From NCBI GenBank assembly GCA_011037195.1, contig JAAEAF010000221.1, positions 62,001 to 126,000 of the forward strand: a DNA stretch of 64,000 nt, given 5' to 3'. The translations under genes were made by a program, and so were the position numbers. Shown piece after piece: positions 53,501 to 54,994 of the stretch. Position 1 is the first letter of the stretch. Every line of letters begins with the position of its first letter. The DNA comes from Triatoma infestans. Lineage: Eukaryota; Arthropoda; Insecta; Hemiptera; Reduviidae. Under the pieces are notes generated by a model that saw only the letters and a list, made by a program, of their open reading frames with translations, did not search any database and was not told the origin of the DNA.

Positions 53501-54057
53501 ATAAATTGATAACACATTTAGACTATAACATTAAAAAGAAAATGAAATCAACAAACCGGCAGGAAATGTTTGGGAATCTTCAGACGAACTAATATCTACA
53601 AAGCGTTATCTAATTTTTACCAATCAACAATTTTAATTTTCAAAAAATTAAAATAAAATGAAAAAATTATCAACAACAAATTACCTTCAAAACTGATCAA
53701 ATCTGCACATCCCTTAATTAATATCCTCAAAGGTACGGAGACGTAGTCCAACGTTCCGTTCGATGTTGAATCAATATAAAGTGTAAAAAGATTTGGATAA
53801 TGTACTCCATCACAATGTAACCTTTTTCTTAATCTTACACGACCATCGTGATGATCAACATGTAACAGTTTTTTTACAAAATTTGCACTACGATCAACAT
53901 TTATTGAATATTTTCTACGGTAATGTTCATGTCCTTTAATACCTGCATCAAATACAACCAAACCTGCTTCATCCTCTTCTGATAATATAATTAGATAAGT
54001 TGAAACAAGACGCAGACCCAAAAACAGAAAGCACAAAGCAGATAAGTAAAATCTCAT
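5085..54057 (-). CDS. stan: Flamingo/Starry night (CELSR-type) atypical cadherin GPCR; 40 coding exons, 3' part outside window
   Basis: Flamingo is a plasma-membrane adhesion GPCR that binds itself between cells and organises planar cell polarity with Frizzled and Van Gogh; it also guides axons and dendrites. I assembled 40 exons with consistent phase, giving about 2472 residues. Order by residue: signal peptide 1-20; N-terminal region to about 250; cadherin repeats to about 1290, with eight D-x-N-D/T linkers such as DVNDHAPVF, DENDNYPQF and DVNDNSPKF; EGF domains and laminin G 1 (about 1337-1673); EGF and laminin G 2 (1674-1868); EGF domains; laminin-type EGF pair (1966-2073); HormR (2074-2140); GAIN (2141-2440); GPS start PQCVRWTH. 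Family members are near 3500 residues, so roughly 1000 residues (GPS end, seven helices, tail) are missing from the window. Donors are mostly GTAAGN or GTTAGT, with one GC donor. No promoter could be recognised. Confidence 0.93.
5406..5597 (-). CDS. stan: stan exon 39: GAIN domain
   Basis: Acceptor atattttag; donor GTTAGT (complement of 5400-5405). Encodes GSGLAYVATGTVSYAMYR to LGSTIVTVVATSNG. A TAG lies just past the donor and could be misread as a stop, but the frame continues perfectly into exon 40. Confidence 0.8.
5683..5839 (-). CDS. stan: stan exon 38: GAIN domain
   Basis: Acceptor ataatttacag, donor GTAATT. Phase 0 in, one base out. Encodes TSTSPTVVFPKYNNF and EYTKILIPLELLGIKN. The intron to exon 39 is 85 bases. 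Confidence 0.8.
5840..9780. other. stan intron 37 (3.9 kb) with repeats
   Basis: About 5940-6720 has family A modules (accggaagtga at 6442, caccgaaaatacatg near 5980). Near 6987, cagggatcgtcaaccttt resembles a hAT transposon end, but no partner or transposase was found. Positions 7610-8010 hold two diverged tandem units. Positions 8062-8098 match one end of family B (agaagcaggctatcgcgg). Nothing identifiable was found at 8100-9780; the open frame at 8814-9038 shows no known domain. Confidence 0.5.
7610..8010. repeat. Two diverged tandem units of about 220 bp
   Basis: Segments such as gtagtgttgtggggaaacct (7673 onward) and gtagtattgcagggaaacct (about 7893 onward) recur in the same order with cctcactNtNNGGGG and ttgttaagg-type flanks. 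The unit is GT-rich compared with its surroundings. No coding potential is evident. Confidence 0.5.
9781..9917 (-). CDS. stan: stan exon 37: GAIN domain
   Basis: Acceptor atagttttag, donor GTACAC. Encodes SDSLFGYEVINSKLP and KETVVLPDTTNILQPP. The conserved VLPDxxxxQPP stretch of CELSR GAIN domains is recognisable. Confidence 0.85.
10007..10193 (-). CDS. stan: stan exon 36: GAIN domain
   Basis: Acceptor tttataaacag, donor GTTAGT. Encodes HLVRILGEILSSRTL and DYMLTLVTNMKDTYTTPFEV. Phase 0 in, one base out. Confidence 0.85.
10275..10481 (-). CDS. stan: stan exon 35: GAIN domain start
   Basis: Acceptor tttttaatag, donor GTAAGT. Encodes VNTYVAMETAKSLESALNR and VLVTIELTSRLLSYE. Symmetrical phase 0 exon. 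Confidence 0.85.
10583..10782 (-). CDS. stan: stan exon 34: hormone-receptor (HormR) domain
   Basis: Acceptor attattatag, donor GTAAAG. Encodes GGCPRSHNRDIWWEKAEYG, then VPCPTGSSGKATRLC and GWRPPDLFNC. The Cys-Trp-Cys pattern with C-P-x-G and W-x-x-P-D-x-x-x-C is the HormR signature before GAIN in adhesion GPCRs. Confidence 0.9.
10880..11063 (-). CDS. stan: stan exon 33: second laminin-type EGF domain
   Basis: Acceptor tttcaccctag, donor GTAATA. Encodes GCAPCSCYSPGSLSTTCD, QCDCKPGVVGLHCDQCP and THHGCEG, the regular cysteine spacing of laminin EGF repeats. Confidence 0.9.
11142..11281 (-). CDS. stan: stan exon 32: EGF end and first laminin-type EGF
   Basis: Acceptor cttttactag, donor GTTGTT. 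Encodes CPSSWWGRPNCGPCDCE and HCNQLTGKCRCK. The SWWGxPxCGPC stretch is characteristic of CELSR proteins. Confidence 0.9.
11390..11515 (-). CDS. stan: stan exon 31: EGF domain
   Basis: Acceptor tttttggccag, donor GTTTGT. Encodes EDCSSVCNLNPCENEGRC and PLGYSCACNETLYSG, a calcium-independent EGF pattern. Confidence 0.9.
11755..12242 (-). pseudogene. LINE reverse-transcriptase protein C-terminal relic
   Basis: The minus strand reads KNLLATEMDFWRRAARTHR and then continues, with frame breaks, to lysine/arginine-rich sequence. The EMDFWRRAARxxR segment is typical of the region just C-terminal to the reverse-transcriptase thumb in several LINE clades. No catalytic core is left. It probably belongs to the same broad group as the relics at 24.0 kb and 41.7 kb. 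Confidence 0.45.
12640..12990. repeat. Family A fragment
   Basis: Modules shared with other copies: caaacaaaagttacagg near 12675, aatcgcacttctggtaaacg near 12786, and ttcaaataaaagtgaaaat near 12965. Ends are not preserved. Confidence 0.5.
13216..13450 (-). mobile_element. tRNA-derived SINE, tail type 2
   Basis: On the minus strand the head reads gggattagctctgtggtagc (A-box like), then cgggttcgaatccagc (B-box like), then a tRNA-unrelated body with tcttcctaggagccc and gaggccggcagtgcactgag. It ends in a short tail (gacctcagatgttgaggtc) and an A-rich stretch seen as poly-T near 13219-13236. The tail differs from those of the SINEs at 28.6 and 31.6 kb, although head and body match. Confidence 0.8.
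13636..13801 (-). CDS. stan: stan exon 30: end of laminin G 2 and EGF
   Basis: Acceptor atatatccccag, donor GTAAAT. Encodes DIRLGSGQGLQLVQSPTTS and CQSDASCPSSCPPNRHC with SSECACNTG, an EGF cysteine pattern. Confidence 0.9.
13885..14145 (-). CDS. stan: stan exon 29: laminin G 2, C-terminal half
   Basis: Acceptor gatcatttcag, donor GTAAAC; phase 0 at both ends. Encodes LHDGYLRYTVDSDEVCL, VSDGDWHRVVAIIS and MPFRGCIK. DGxWHxV and F-x-G-C are laminin G hallmarks. Confidence 0.9.
14210..14800 (-). pseudogene. LINE ORF1 relic with PHD-like zinc finger and coiled coil
   Basis: The minus strand first gives a cysteine-rich stretch (KCSECNIVV, then HAQCAKCKL). After a frame break come LNKTWLCAICSKDMRVART and a coiled-coil region (VDSLIARVEELVF and VLESKVSQLQVTVGG). 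A C-x2-C, C-x2-C, W-x-C-x2-C finger followed by a coiled coil is a common ORF1 layout in CR1-like LINEs. The original histidine is not evident and there are several frameshifts, so it is a dead fragment. Strict family placement is inference. Confidence 0.5.
15104..15188. repeat. GAGA/GATA simple repeat
   Basis: Interrupted runs of gagagag and atagatcgatagatag. The open frame predicted on the other strand is a by-product of this low complexity. Confidence 0.85.
15270..15435. repeat. Fold-back repeat, family C, with hammerhead-like motif
   Basis: Inverted arms: gtttgttaaaaactgacgtt with cgcccatgttgcaatgag (left, about 15280-15330) match cattgcaacatgggcgaaac with gtcggtttttagcgaac (right, about 15396-15436). 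The loop between is about 50 bp. Each arm contains a CTGAAGA- or CTAAAGA-type segment, a hairpin GCTCAT/ATGGGC around TGCAAC, then GAAACGTC or its mutated form. See findings. Confidence 0.7.
15559..15667 (+). repeat. Truncated 5' LTR
   Basis: About 109 bp match 21564-21673 with only a few differences (for example gctctgataaagattacc against gcactgataaagattatc). Similarity stops abruptly after agttacat, where gag sequence takes over. Confidence 0.8.
15623..16352 (+). pseudogene. gag relic of the gypsy element
   Basis: First frame 15623-16156, second overlapping frame 16116-16352, so there is a frame break near 16.1 kb. It retains a capsid-like C-terminal part (segment KELTKQLDAQLVRVFLYGVH), a Phe/Gln/Pro-rich stretch and a short coiled coil (ELKEQVKTLTETVTKL). 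The first codons come from LTR sequence, so the true N-terminus is lost. The overlap with the next frame is in the -1 register, normal for this group. Confidence 0.7.
16322..17050 (+). pseudogene. pol relic: retropepsin region
   Basis: Open from about 16322 although the first ATG is at 16535. The aspartic protease motif reads KWLIDTESQKNYI; families normally have D-T/S-G, so here Gly is Glu. A second conserved stretch, EILLGHETLGQLNA, follows. Ends with TAA at 17048-17050. Confidence 0.75.
17059..19746 (+). pseudogene. pol relic: reverse transcriptase, RNase H, integrase
   Basis: 17059-17571 holds the RT fingers and palm (VRMVIDYRKLNEKT, TYFSTIDLASGFHQIEM). A frameshift near 17.54 kb leads to 17568-18317 with the YMDD box and an RNase H domain (LTTDPSNYALGAVLSQ, YSTIEKELLAIVWACKYF). 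A TGA at 18315-18317 interrupts the frame, which then reopens to 18860. After another frame change, integrase has an HHCC finger (HCGKTYH ... QCPTCL) and DDE-type residues (AIDVFNY, MDNGKEF, GIIERIHS), with a TAG at 19282-19284. These lesions make it non-coding as it stands. Confidence 0.85.
20070..21554 (+). pseudogene. env relic (insect errantivirus F-like envelope)
   Basis: The 20070-20321 frame ends just after a furin-type motif RQKR, the expected boundary between surface and transmembrane subunits. A stop and frame change follow directly. The 20763-21554 frame carries N-glycosylation sites, paired cysteines and a hydrophobic membrane segment (HIISLYSIIGVLVILYCL) near its end, followed by a basic tail. 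The arrangement matches envelope genes of insect endogenous retroviruses; it is disrupted. Confidence 0.7.
21551..21563 (+). promoter_or_regulatory. Polypurine tract of the gypsy element
   Basis: ttagggagggagg sits directly before the 3' LTR start agttacagg, the position where plus-strand priming occurs in LTR elements. It fixes the LTR boundary at 21564. Confidence 0.75.
21564..21770 (+). repeat. 3' LTR (right end uncertain)
   Basis: Starts agttacaggcc. Only the first 110 bp can be checked against the 5' copy. The AATAAA with a following T/G-rich run at 21726-21745 is a plausible polyadenylation region. No target duplication could be recognised. Confidence 0.5.
22023..22189 (-). CDS. stan: stan exon 28: laminin G 2, N-terminal half
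   Basis: Acceptor tttattcaag, donor GTAAGT. Encodes PSAWSFSGEGELVFNPLL and IRTLQDDAFIMGIAIGQNS. Ends in phase 0, joining exon 29 across 7.9 kb. Confidence 0.9.
22292..22446 (-). CDS. stan: stan exon 27: EGF domain
   Basis: Acceptor attttttttag, donor GTAAGT. Encodes YCSSSPCKNGGVCKDSWG and FICQCTDGWSGADCSE, a complete EGF domain. Confidence 0.92.
22542..22706 (-). CDS. stan: stan exon 26: laminin G 1 end
   Basis: Acceptor tttgtcatag, donor GTAAAT. Encodes LTGPLQVGGLPPGVFHP and TFTGCIADLYIDYKLVDL, the typical laminin G closing strand with F-x-G-C. Confidence 0.9.
22707..23216. other. stan intron 25; no gene seen
   Basis: About 510 bp. A relatively GC-rich patch at 22880-22960 (tgctgcggcggccagggtcg) differs from its AT-rich surroundings and may be a repeat fragment. 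It has no recognisable coding content. Confidence 0.5.
23217..23323 (-). CDS. stan: stan exon 25: laminin G 1
   Basis: Acceptor cttaatttcag, donor GTTTGT. Encodes TATVSLDDCDTAVAVKFG and MTCAAEGTQELES. Phase 0 in, two bases out. Confidence 0.88.
23441..23637. repeat. Near-perfect inverted repeat with about 90 bp arms
   Basis: Left arm 23441-23529 (atatgaaaacaagaatta ... ttttttaataattaaca) and right arm 23547-23637 (tgttaattattaaaaaac ... cttcttgttttcatat) are reverse complements with only a few differences. A 17 bp AT-rich spacer separates them. Confidence 0.9.
24006..24210 (+). pseudogene. LINE reverse-transcriptase relic (thumb region)
   Basis: The plus strand reads FYYLGSTLEIHRIRKWKKE, then LAIGMLNPLYGTTYKDKN and FNATMESILL. 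The YLGS motif followed by a helix and an I-L-L segment is typical of LINE reverse transcriptases just after the catalytic palm. Frames break on both sides, and degenerate RT-tail sequence may continue to about 24.5 kb. Confidence 0.5.
24773..24980 (-). CDS. stan: stan exon 24: laminin G 1
   Basis: Acceptor tggttcttcag; donor GTAATA after AGG. Encodes VENKGLLLYNGRYNLEHDF, QFSFCLGSKITRVIA and NDGAWHSVKVFYYN, a laminin G core. Confidence 0.9.
25115..25346 (-). CDS. stan: stan exon 23: EGF end and laminin G 1 start
   Basis: Acceptor aaatttttag, donor GTTAGT. Encodes CAETCPRGSTCSPLESGG, CESCAPPMG and YLTFPSLSQRNRLTITFK. Two bases are carried to exon 24. Confidence 0.9.
25442..25567 (-). CDS. stan: stan exon 22: EGF domain
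   Basis: Acceptor tatgttgacag, donor GTATTT. Encodes KEHYLCDTEINLCYSNPC and GSYTCICKPGFTG. KEHYLCDTE is close to what is known from fly Flamingo. Confidence 0.93.
25568..27569. other. stan intron 21: fold-back B copy, no gene
   Basis: Carries the family B element described separately. About 26800-26930 matches a family A end (tcagtgaaaccgaatttcg then aggagagaaagtaa). The remainder, 26100-26790 and 26940-27569, has no recognisable gene. Confidence 0.6.
25670..26096. repeat. Fold-back repeat, family B, with hammerhead-like motifs in both arms
   Basis: Outer inverted segments aacaagcaaaatgttggttg (left) and atcaacattttgcttgtt (right) enclose inner arms. The inner arms run from cagcatcagagacatttcgg through ttcgggcgttcgcccatc to tgataacacagacttgcaca, mirrored on the right side. 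Each inner arm carries CATC, a CTGAAGA or CTGCTGA segment, a GGGCGAACGCCC hairpin and GAAACCG (positions 25790-25828 minus strand; 25962-26000 plus strand). Confidence 0.8.
27570..27744 (-). CDS. stan: stan exon 21: EGF domain
   Basis: Acceptor tttatttgtag, donor GTTAGT. Encodes LQFDDNLCVREPCLNFEKC, KFGNASGFVASETMLFRP and TTFACRCPKGFIG. Confidence 0.93.
27819..27962 (-). CDS. stan: stan exon 20: cadherin-EGF linker
   Basis: Acceptor gataatgttcag, donor GTATTG; phase 0 at both ends. Encodes DDPDAGDQKILNVSFSVRQ and QERVHLNRALLNKLSTLQ, a stretch specific to the Flamingo/CELSR family. Confidence 0.93.
27963..29359. other. stan intron 19; one SINE, no gene
   Basis: A plus-strand SINE lies at 28591-28756. 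The rest is AT-rich. The open frame 28669-28992 lies partly in the SINE and I do not regard it as a gene. Confidence 0.6.
28591..28756 (+). mobile_element. tRNA-derived SINE, degenerate head, tail type 3
   Basis: The head (gaattagctcagtgatagtg) keeps an A-box-like segment, but the B-box region is degenerate or shortened. The body (gcccttagatttttcttcct, ccggaggccggaagtgcact) matches the other two SINEs. The tail (ccatccatagagagacctt) ends in an A run at 28744-28755. It is the most decayed of the three. Confidence 0.7.
29360..29559 (-). CDS. stan: stan exon 19: after the last cadherin repeat
   Basis: Acceptor ctgtctctctag, donor GTATTA. Encodes KAWMELTVRLITDDMLLNS, LSPLYSYFVEAVAAIVPC and NVYVFSVE. 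Confidence 0.9.
29671..29803 (-). CDS. stan: stan exon 18: last cadherin repeat
   Basis: Acceptor tttgctttcag, donor GTAAAA. Encodes LRYRLLSGNNAHLVTLNET and GELTLSPHLNTNVPKIA, almost standard Flamingo sequence. Confidence 0.93.
29990..30840 (-). pseudogene. piggyBac-type transposase relic (N-terminal half)
   Basis: Reading the minus strand from 30.84 kb gives ERGFLSGEEIEAILFADD, then after frame breaks ISDYWATDEDLRVPFIANLM and MIRCFLHFNNNNTVLP with YRAFKVRPLIENF. A third frame gives DEHMINFKGFNILRQYMQK. The order matches piggyBac-derived transposases: acidic N-terminus, YW, PFI, RPLI, then the DEHMI block with its first catalytic Asp. Multiple stops and frameshifts show it is inactive. The RNase H-like C-terminal half and the terminal repeats were not found. 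Confidence 0.7.
31603..31835 (+). mobile_element. tRNA-derived SINE, tail shared with an RNase H LINE
   Basis: The head ggattagctcagtggaagcg (A box 31611-31622) and gggtttgaatcc (B box 31654-31665) is tRNA-like, with a possible AGC (Ala-type) loop. It lacks a proper acceptor stem, so it is not a tRNA gene. The body carries cttcctaggagcctctac and gaggccggcagtgcactgag. The tail, 31789-31830 (gtgcacaatagatctttcag, gtcgcagtgcaataatc), matches the 3' end of the LINE at 43.5 kb. It is the most complete SINE of the three. Confidence 0.82.
32057..32140 (-). CDS. stan: stan exon 17: cadherin region
   Basis: Acceptor cttatttcag, donor GTAAGC. Only 28 codons: VIFNNFRECFPSGPIGKIP then DADVSDK, a typical cadherin repeat start. 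Confidence 0.92.
32221..32432 (-). CDS. stan: stan exon 16: cadherin repeat
   Basis: Acceptor ttgaattag (weak pyrimidine tract), donor GTACTT. Encodes GGDDASSFTLQRRAGTDR, LTELDYESEKKEYHVVVRA and VTDVNDNAPILPDFQ. Confidence 0.88.
32433..33746. other. stan intron 15; no gene seen
   Basis: AT-rich, about 1.3 kb. The open frame 33488-33706 has no recognisable domain. Lysine/arginine-rich frames near 33340-33480 faintly resemble LINE tails but are too weak to call. Confidence 0.45.
33747..33918 (-). CDS. stan: stan exon 15: cadherin repeat junction
   Basis: Acceptor attacaacag, donor GTTAGT. Encodes TINVEDVNDSPPTFASDRL, IPENSPVGSTVGEIYASDP and NALVQYSII; one base is carried. Confidence 0.9.
34010..34201 (-). 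CDS. stan: stan exon 14: cadherin repeat
   Basis: Acceptor ttattttttaag, donor GTTAGT. Encodes VSATDADMGLNGRVRYSLE and VNRALDRESVQTYSLVAVA. Symmetrical phase 0. Confidence 0.92.
34306..34442 (-). CDS. stan: stan exon 13: cadherin repeat junction
   Basis: Acceptor ttttgttcag, donor GTAATT. Encodes VEIAVTDVNDNSPKFSQE and VSEDVPIGTSVIQ. Confidence 0.92.
34554..34686 (-). CDS. stan: stan exon 12: cadherin repeat
   Basis: Acceptor tatttgtctag, donor GTAACT. Encodes ITYSLSSETDHFAINADTG and LDRESTAGYLLSVTARDN. Confidence 0.92.
34715..36440. repeat. Family A fold-back copy in stan intron 11
   Basis: Starts aatctggtgtgaaacacttt ctcttactgc at 34718. Forward modules (acttccggtcaacc at 35040) give way after about 35.4 kb to reversed modules (catcaaccgaaagtgcgact near 35681, cacgattttctcaaaaacag near 35728). 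The right end has tccagtgaaatctcaatttc and agcagtagaagaaagtag near 36420. The two open frames at 35332-35752 are by-products. Confidence 0.65.
36540..36728 (-). CDS. stan: stan exon 11: cadherin repeat junction
   Basis: Acceptor atattttctag, donor GTGAGT. Encodes KATDSGGRYDTANVYINVT, DANTYPPVFDNAPYSATLP and DGDTGVNAQ. The linker has NT instead of the usual ND, so one calcium-binding Asp is missing here. Confidence 0.92.
36808..36934 (-). CDS. stan: stan exon 10: cadherin repeat
   Basis: Acceptor tttttttccag, donor GTAAGT. Encodes LHYEIASGNTRGRFAITTQ and ITVAQPLDYKQERRFVLV. Confidence 0.9.
36935..37872. other. stan intron 9; no gene seen
   Basis: AT-rich, about 940 bp. Around 37190-37340 there are degraded family A modules (ttctcgaaaaagaaatttcaa). 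The open frame 37699-38046 overlaps exon 9 in antisense and is a shadow. Confidence 0.5.
37873..38060 (-). CDS. stan: stan exon 9: cadherin repeat junction
   Basis: Acceptor tccatttgcag, donor GTGATT. Encodes VLAVDHGTPAKTGTATVSI, VRDANDNDPQFSPKEYSA and EDVAPGTSVVAVHASDPD. Confidence 0.92.
38187..38351 (-). CDS. stan: stan exon 8: cadherin repeat
   Basis: Acceptor ttcatttgtag, donor GTGGGA; phase 0 both ends. Encodes VQAYDGDEGPNSEIEYKIS and VDPQTGWLYTNKQLDRETE. Confidence 0.92.
38352..38841. repeat. stan intron 7: compact family A element
   Basis: From 38398 (ttctggcgtgaaacacgact) to about 38790 (cagcagtaagagaaagtaaa), so this copy is only about 0.4 kb and shows both ends: ctttgtcttactcc on the left and agtaagagaaag on the right. 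The internal parts keep tttatttccggtgaaaac. Confidence 0.65.
38842..39194 (-). CDS. stan: stan exon 7: cadherin repeat
   Basis: Acceptor ttttttatag, donor GTTAGT. Encodes ATVRATDADSGHNGALRYA, GEITLVKPLDYETIRSYRL and VKDYNDNAPRFYTSLFQE. Longest internal exon (353 bases). Confidence 0.93.
39278..39548 (-). CDS. stan: stan exon 6: cadherin repeat
   Basis: Acceptor ttgtttttag, donor GTATGT. Encodes IEYSLAGVESGGLDTGEGL, TTRQPLDRETAEVYTVLV and RVTDENDNYPQFGERTVT. Confidence 0.93.
39549..40401. other. stan intron 5, GC-AG type; no gene seen
   Basis: The donor reads CAG then GCAAAT instead of GT. The reading frame of exons 5 and 6 fits only this junction. The body is AT-rich without recognisable genes. 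Confidence 0.7.
40402..40663 (-). CDS. stan: stan exon 5: cadherin repeat junction
   Basis: Acceptor aacttatttcag, GC donor. Encodes VHYFRVTATAEDDATLPGR, VGDVNDHAPVFENGSGGG and SEGSPVGSVVAQLRATDLD, ending GINAQ. The linker after ENG is unusually Gly/Ser-rich. Confidence 0.92.
40743..41032 (-). CDS. stan: stan exon 4: first cadherin repeat
   Basis: Acceptor ttttcttacag, donor GTAGAT. Encodes VSLWFRASNSTFETGRVRR, ALYIASVLEEQPPGTEVC and MFRIEASSGVVSTTARLD. No single long open frame marks it; the neighbouring phases show it. Confidence 0.88.
41146..41434 (-). CDS. stan: stan exon 3: N-terminal region
   Basis: Acceptor ttattttacag, donor GTAAGT. Encodes PDRPFAPPTQVCLRPSQLL, CRITYSGPDDPRFRVEPKTG and VAIAFEYSCSGASANIV, the Flamingo N-terminal non-cadherin region. 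Confidence 0.9.
41435..43027. other. stan intron 2: LINE relic and TA-rich repeats
   Basis: A minus-strand LINE C-terminal relic lies at about 41560-41900. 42900-43027 is a (TA)n tract with repeated aagtaagatata units. Nothing recognisable between. Confidence 0.55.
41560..41900 (-). pseudogene. LINE C-terminal relic
   Basis: The minus strand gives NGHVIKRLSIKSDDQTVQK and then a basic KKRQIQKKIDN stretch. This resembles the tail of LINE proteins that follow the pattern WxGHVxRM...D...GRPRKRWxD. It is badly decayed, without catalytic residues, and may belong to the same family as 11.8 kb. Confidence 0.35.
42900..43033. repeat. TA microsatellite with aagtaagatata units
   Basis: Runs of TA and at least three aagtaagata units reach the exon 2 boundary. 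The last arms, ctataagtaag at 43004-43014 and cttacttatag at 43023-43033, are perfect inverted repeats around the exon 2 splice donor. Confidence 0.85.
43028..43121 (-). CDS. stan: stan exon 2: N-terminal region
   Basis: Acceptor tttttctttcag, donor GTAAGT. With one base carried in, the only frame consistent on both sides is GVVINRLQNKISEAKKWTSE then TIASFAFPIY. A different longer open frame covers the same bases but breaks the phase. Confidence 0.82.
43450..44600 (-). pseudogene. 3' fragment of a LINE with RNase H domain (I-group type)
   Basis: The minus strand reads SIFQAEIYAVERCVQFNLDG, VILSGSQAAIRALS (active-site region with D to G change) and KVTLFWVPV. After a frame break come VEGNEMADALAKRGA and LLGPEPFCGVS, the last RNase H aspartate region. 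Downstream, LTGHCRLREHLTKLGLERD precedes a C-x-x-C zinc knuckle with one Cys codon turned to stop. The 3' UTR ends near 43495. The RT domain is absent, so this is a 5'-truncated copy with frameshifts. Confidence 0.75.
44740..45345. repeat. Family A fragment with CA microsatellite
   Basis: Modules aatcattttcgagaaaattcc (near 44844), gtcgcactttcggctgatgg (near 44888) and gtcgcacttctggttgatgg (near 45168). (CA)n lies near 45289-45312. Open frames here cover only repeat modules. Confidence 0.6.
45586..46765. repeat. Family A copy interrupted by family B
   Basis: Left end aaaaatctggtaagaaacatt at about 45586; right end ttcctcttactctgg and ttaagagaaagt near 46725-46760. Family B sits inside at 45676-45965, between ttgggtcggccctaaaag and gaaaatagtagtgggttt, which are adjacent in related A copies. 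The B insertion is therefore the younger event. Confidence 0.6.
45676..45965. repeat. Fold-back repeat, family B
   Basis: Left arm gtcagagatattttcagtgg to ccgggcgtttgcccatcatc; right arm gagcgaacgcccgaaaccgg to ggaaaatatctctgatgctt, with the inner pair gtgtgataacacagaattgc and gcaactctatgttatcaa. Both arms carry the hammerhead-like block with one mutated core base each (GGAA instead of GAAA on the left; CAGATAA on the right). Open frames here repeat the same peptide on both strands and are artefacts. Confidence 0.8.
46766..47448. other. No gene seen
   Basis: AT-rich, with a G run near 46861. The 75-codon frame at 47220-47447 is hydrophobic, without a recognisable motif; I do not call it a gene. 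Confidence 0.4.
47449..49553. repeat. Family A fold-back copy (2.1 kb)
   Basis: Left terminus aaaatctggtaccaaacatt cgcacggctttttctcactc; right terminus gtaaaagaaagttcatgtgagtg tttaacaccagattt (49516-49553), an imperfect inverted match. The left half has forward modules (aaccgttttcgagaaaatt, near 47760); the right half has reversed ones from about 48345. An unrelated fragment beginning aacaagcaaaatgttggttg is inserted near 48481. Confidence 0.65.
48481..49060. repeat. Insert with fold-back-D start and hammerhead-like motif
   Basis: Begins with aacaagcaaaatgttggttg, as do the outer arms of the family B copy at 25.67 kb. On the minus strand near 48541-48590 it reads CTGAGGA, then AGGAC, a loop, GTCT, GAAACGTC and GATAAAT. 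The rest is A/G-rich, low-complexity sequence (runs such as agaatcaaaagaaagaat). Confidence 0.5.
49554..49742. other. Spacer between two A copies
   Basis: About 190 bp of AT-rich sequence with no feature that I can identify. Confidence 0.4.
49743..52985. repeat. Large family A fold-back element (3.2 kb)
   Basis: Left terminus aaatctggcgtgaaacactc then acacaacttcctcttactcc; right terminus gcagtaagagaaagtcgtgt then gagggtttcatagcagttt, inverted relative to each other. Forward modules (agaaaatcgttgaagccgtt at 50105; cacttccggtat at 49886) occupy the left part. Reversed modules (accggaagtatc at 51070; ccggaagtgcgattttactg at 51354; cgaaaacggtttccacgatt near 51613) occupy the right. A TC/CA microsatellite (50497-50581) lies near the turn. 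The element is thus a long imperfect palindrome with internal subrepeats. No protein-coding capacity was found. Confidence 0.7.
50497..50581. repeat. (TC)n-(CA)n compound microsatellite
   Basis: A run of ctctctttctctctctctc followed by cacacacaca. The 161-codon and shorter frames crossing it encode RE or VC runs and are artefacts. Confidence 0.95.
53357..53434. repeat. Perfect 39 bp tandem duplication
   Basis: The unit tctctaaagatgttttagca plus the following 19 bases occurs twice with no difference (53357-53395 and 53396-53434), about 250 bases downstream (intron side) of exon 1 of stan. The perfect identity suggests a recent event. Confidence 0.9.
53685..54057 (-). CDS. stan: stan exon 1: start codon, signal peptide, N-terminus
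   Basis: Start ATG at 54055-54057 with A at -3. The longer frame to 54084 begins with TTG and is not used. Signal peptide MRFYLSALCFLFLGLRLVS, then YLIILSEEDEAGLVVFDAG, NVDRSANFVKKLLHVDHHDG, RKRLHCDGVHYPNLFTLYI and PLRILIKGC. The RSANFVxxLLHVD and LxCDGxxYPNLFTLYxDSTS patterns are diagnostic for insect Flamingo. Donor GTAATT; one base carried. Confidence 0.92.
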
Positions 54058-54990
54058 TTTAATCGACTCATTTTTATGGTTCAATAAAACTTATAGCTCA
54101 CACTATTAACACTCTATACGACATATTTTTTGTATATTTAAATAATATAAATAGTGGAAACATTATTTTTTTAAAGAAATAACTGACTACATTTGAGAGG
54201 AGTAAACAACCCAACTAGACTCAGATCCGCCATGACCAACTAGGATCGACCCGTGATAATCGATTAGAGGCTGTAGGCCAATCAAATCTCGAACTTCCAT
54301 TCGTTTCAACTTAGGTCACGTGCTGACCAAATTCTCACAATTACCTAATTATTTTTTTCATTTTTTTATTCCAAATAATTATTAACCTTTATTTAGTTCC
54401 TTTCTAAATCTAAATTAGTAATTGCTTTATATGTTTATGTTATTTATGCAAAAAAGTTTATTTCTTTAAAATTGATTCCTCTTACTGCTGTAAGAATAAG
54501 TTTCTGTTTTGTTTTTTTAATTGGTTTTCTATCTGGGCATGAATATGTGATCAACATATGTAACTCAAAAAAAAGGGAAACAACAGAAGTTAAACTAGAT
54601 AATTCATTTATTTCTACTAGTGGATCATAAACGCTCAAAATAGAAAATATGTGGAAGTAGCACTTTATTAAAAAGATGAAGTATTGGAGCGGATTTTTTT
54701 TTTTTTTTTTTTTAATTCACTTATATTGATTACCCAACGTTTCGATAAATTTATTGTCTACTTCAGGAATAGAAATGAAAAAGCGAAGAACAAATTCTTT
54801 CAAAAAACAAAATAACCAACAATCCAGTAAAAAAAAATCTAAAAAATAGCTGATTGGTTACTTGACATGCTCTGTTGAACTACATCATTTAAAAAAAAAA
54901 TGAATTTGTTGAAAAGGATTTTTCAGATTTGTCAAAATTTTCTCGAAAATGGCTTGAATGATTTCAGTTAAACTAGGTACGCCATCTATT
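54058..54990. other. 5' flank of the stan start codon
   Basis: No TATA box, initiator or untranslated exon could be assigned. A somewhat GC-richer patch lies at 54190-54320 (ccgccatgaccaactagg). A degenerate hammerhead-like segment lies near 54731-54772 on the minus strand (CTGAAGT instead of CTGAAGA). Poly-T is at 54697-54713. Confidence 0.4.
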
Positions 54991-54994
54991 TGTT

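Larger units (their letters stand above)
43122..53684. other. stan intron 1 (10.6 kb), almost entirely repeats
   Basis: Contents in order: family A fragment 43345-43445; LINE fragment 43450-44600; A fragments with a CA microsatellite to 45345; A copy with nested B copy 45586-46765; unassigned AT-rich DNA 46770-47445; A copies 47449-49553 and 49743-52985; a 39 bp tandem duplication at 53357-53434. No other host gene is visible. Confidence 0.7.

Noticed and set aside
54058..54084. Longer stan N-terminus starting at 54084
   Set aside because: The codon there is TTG, not ATG. The ATG at 54057 begins a proper signal peptide.
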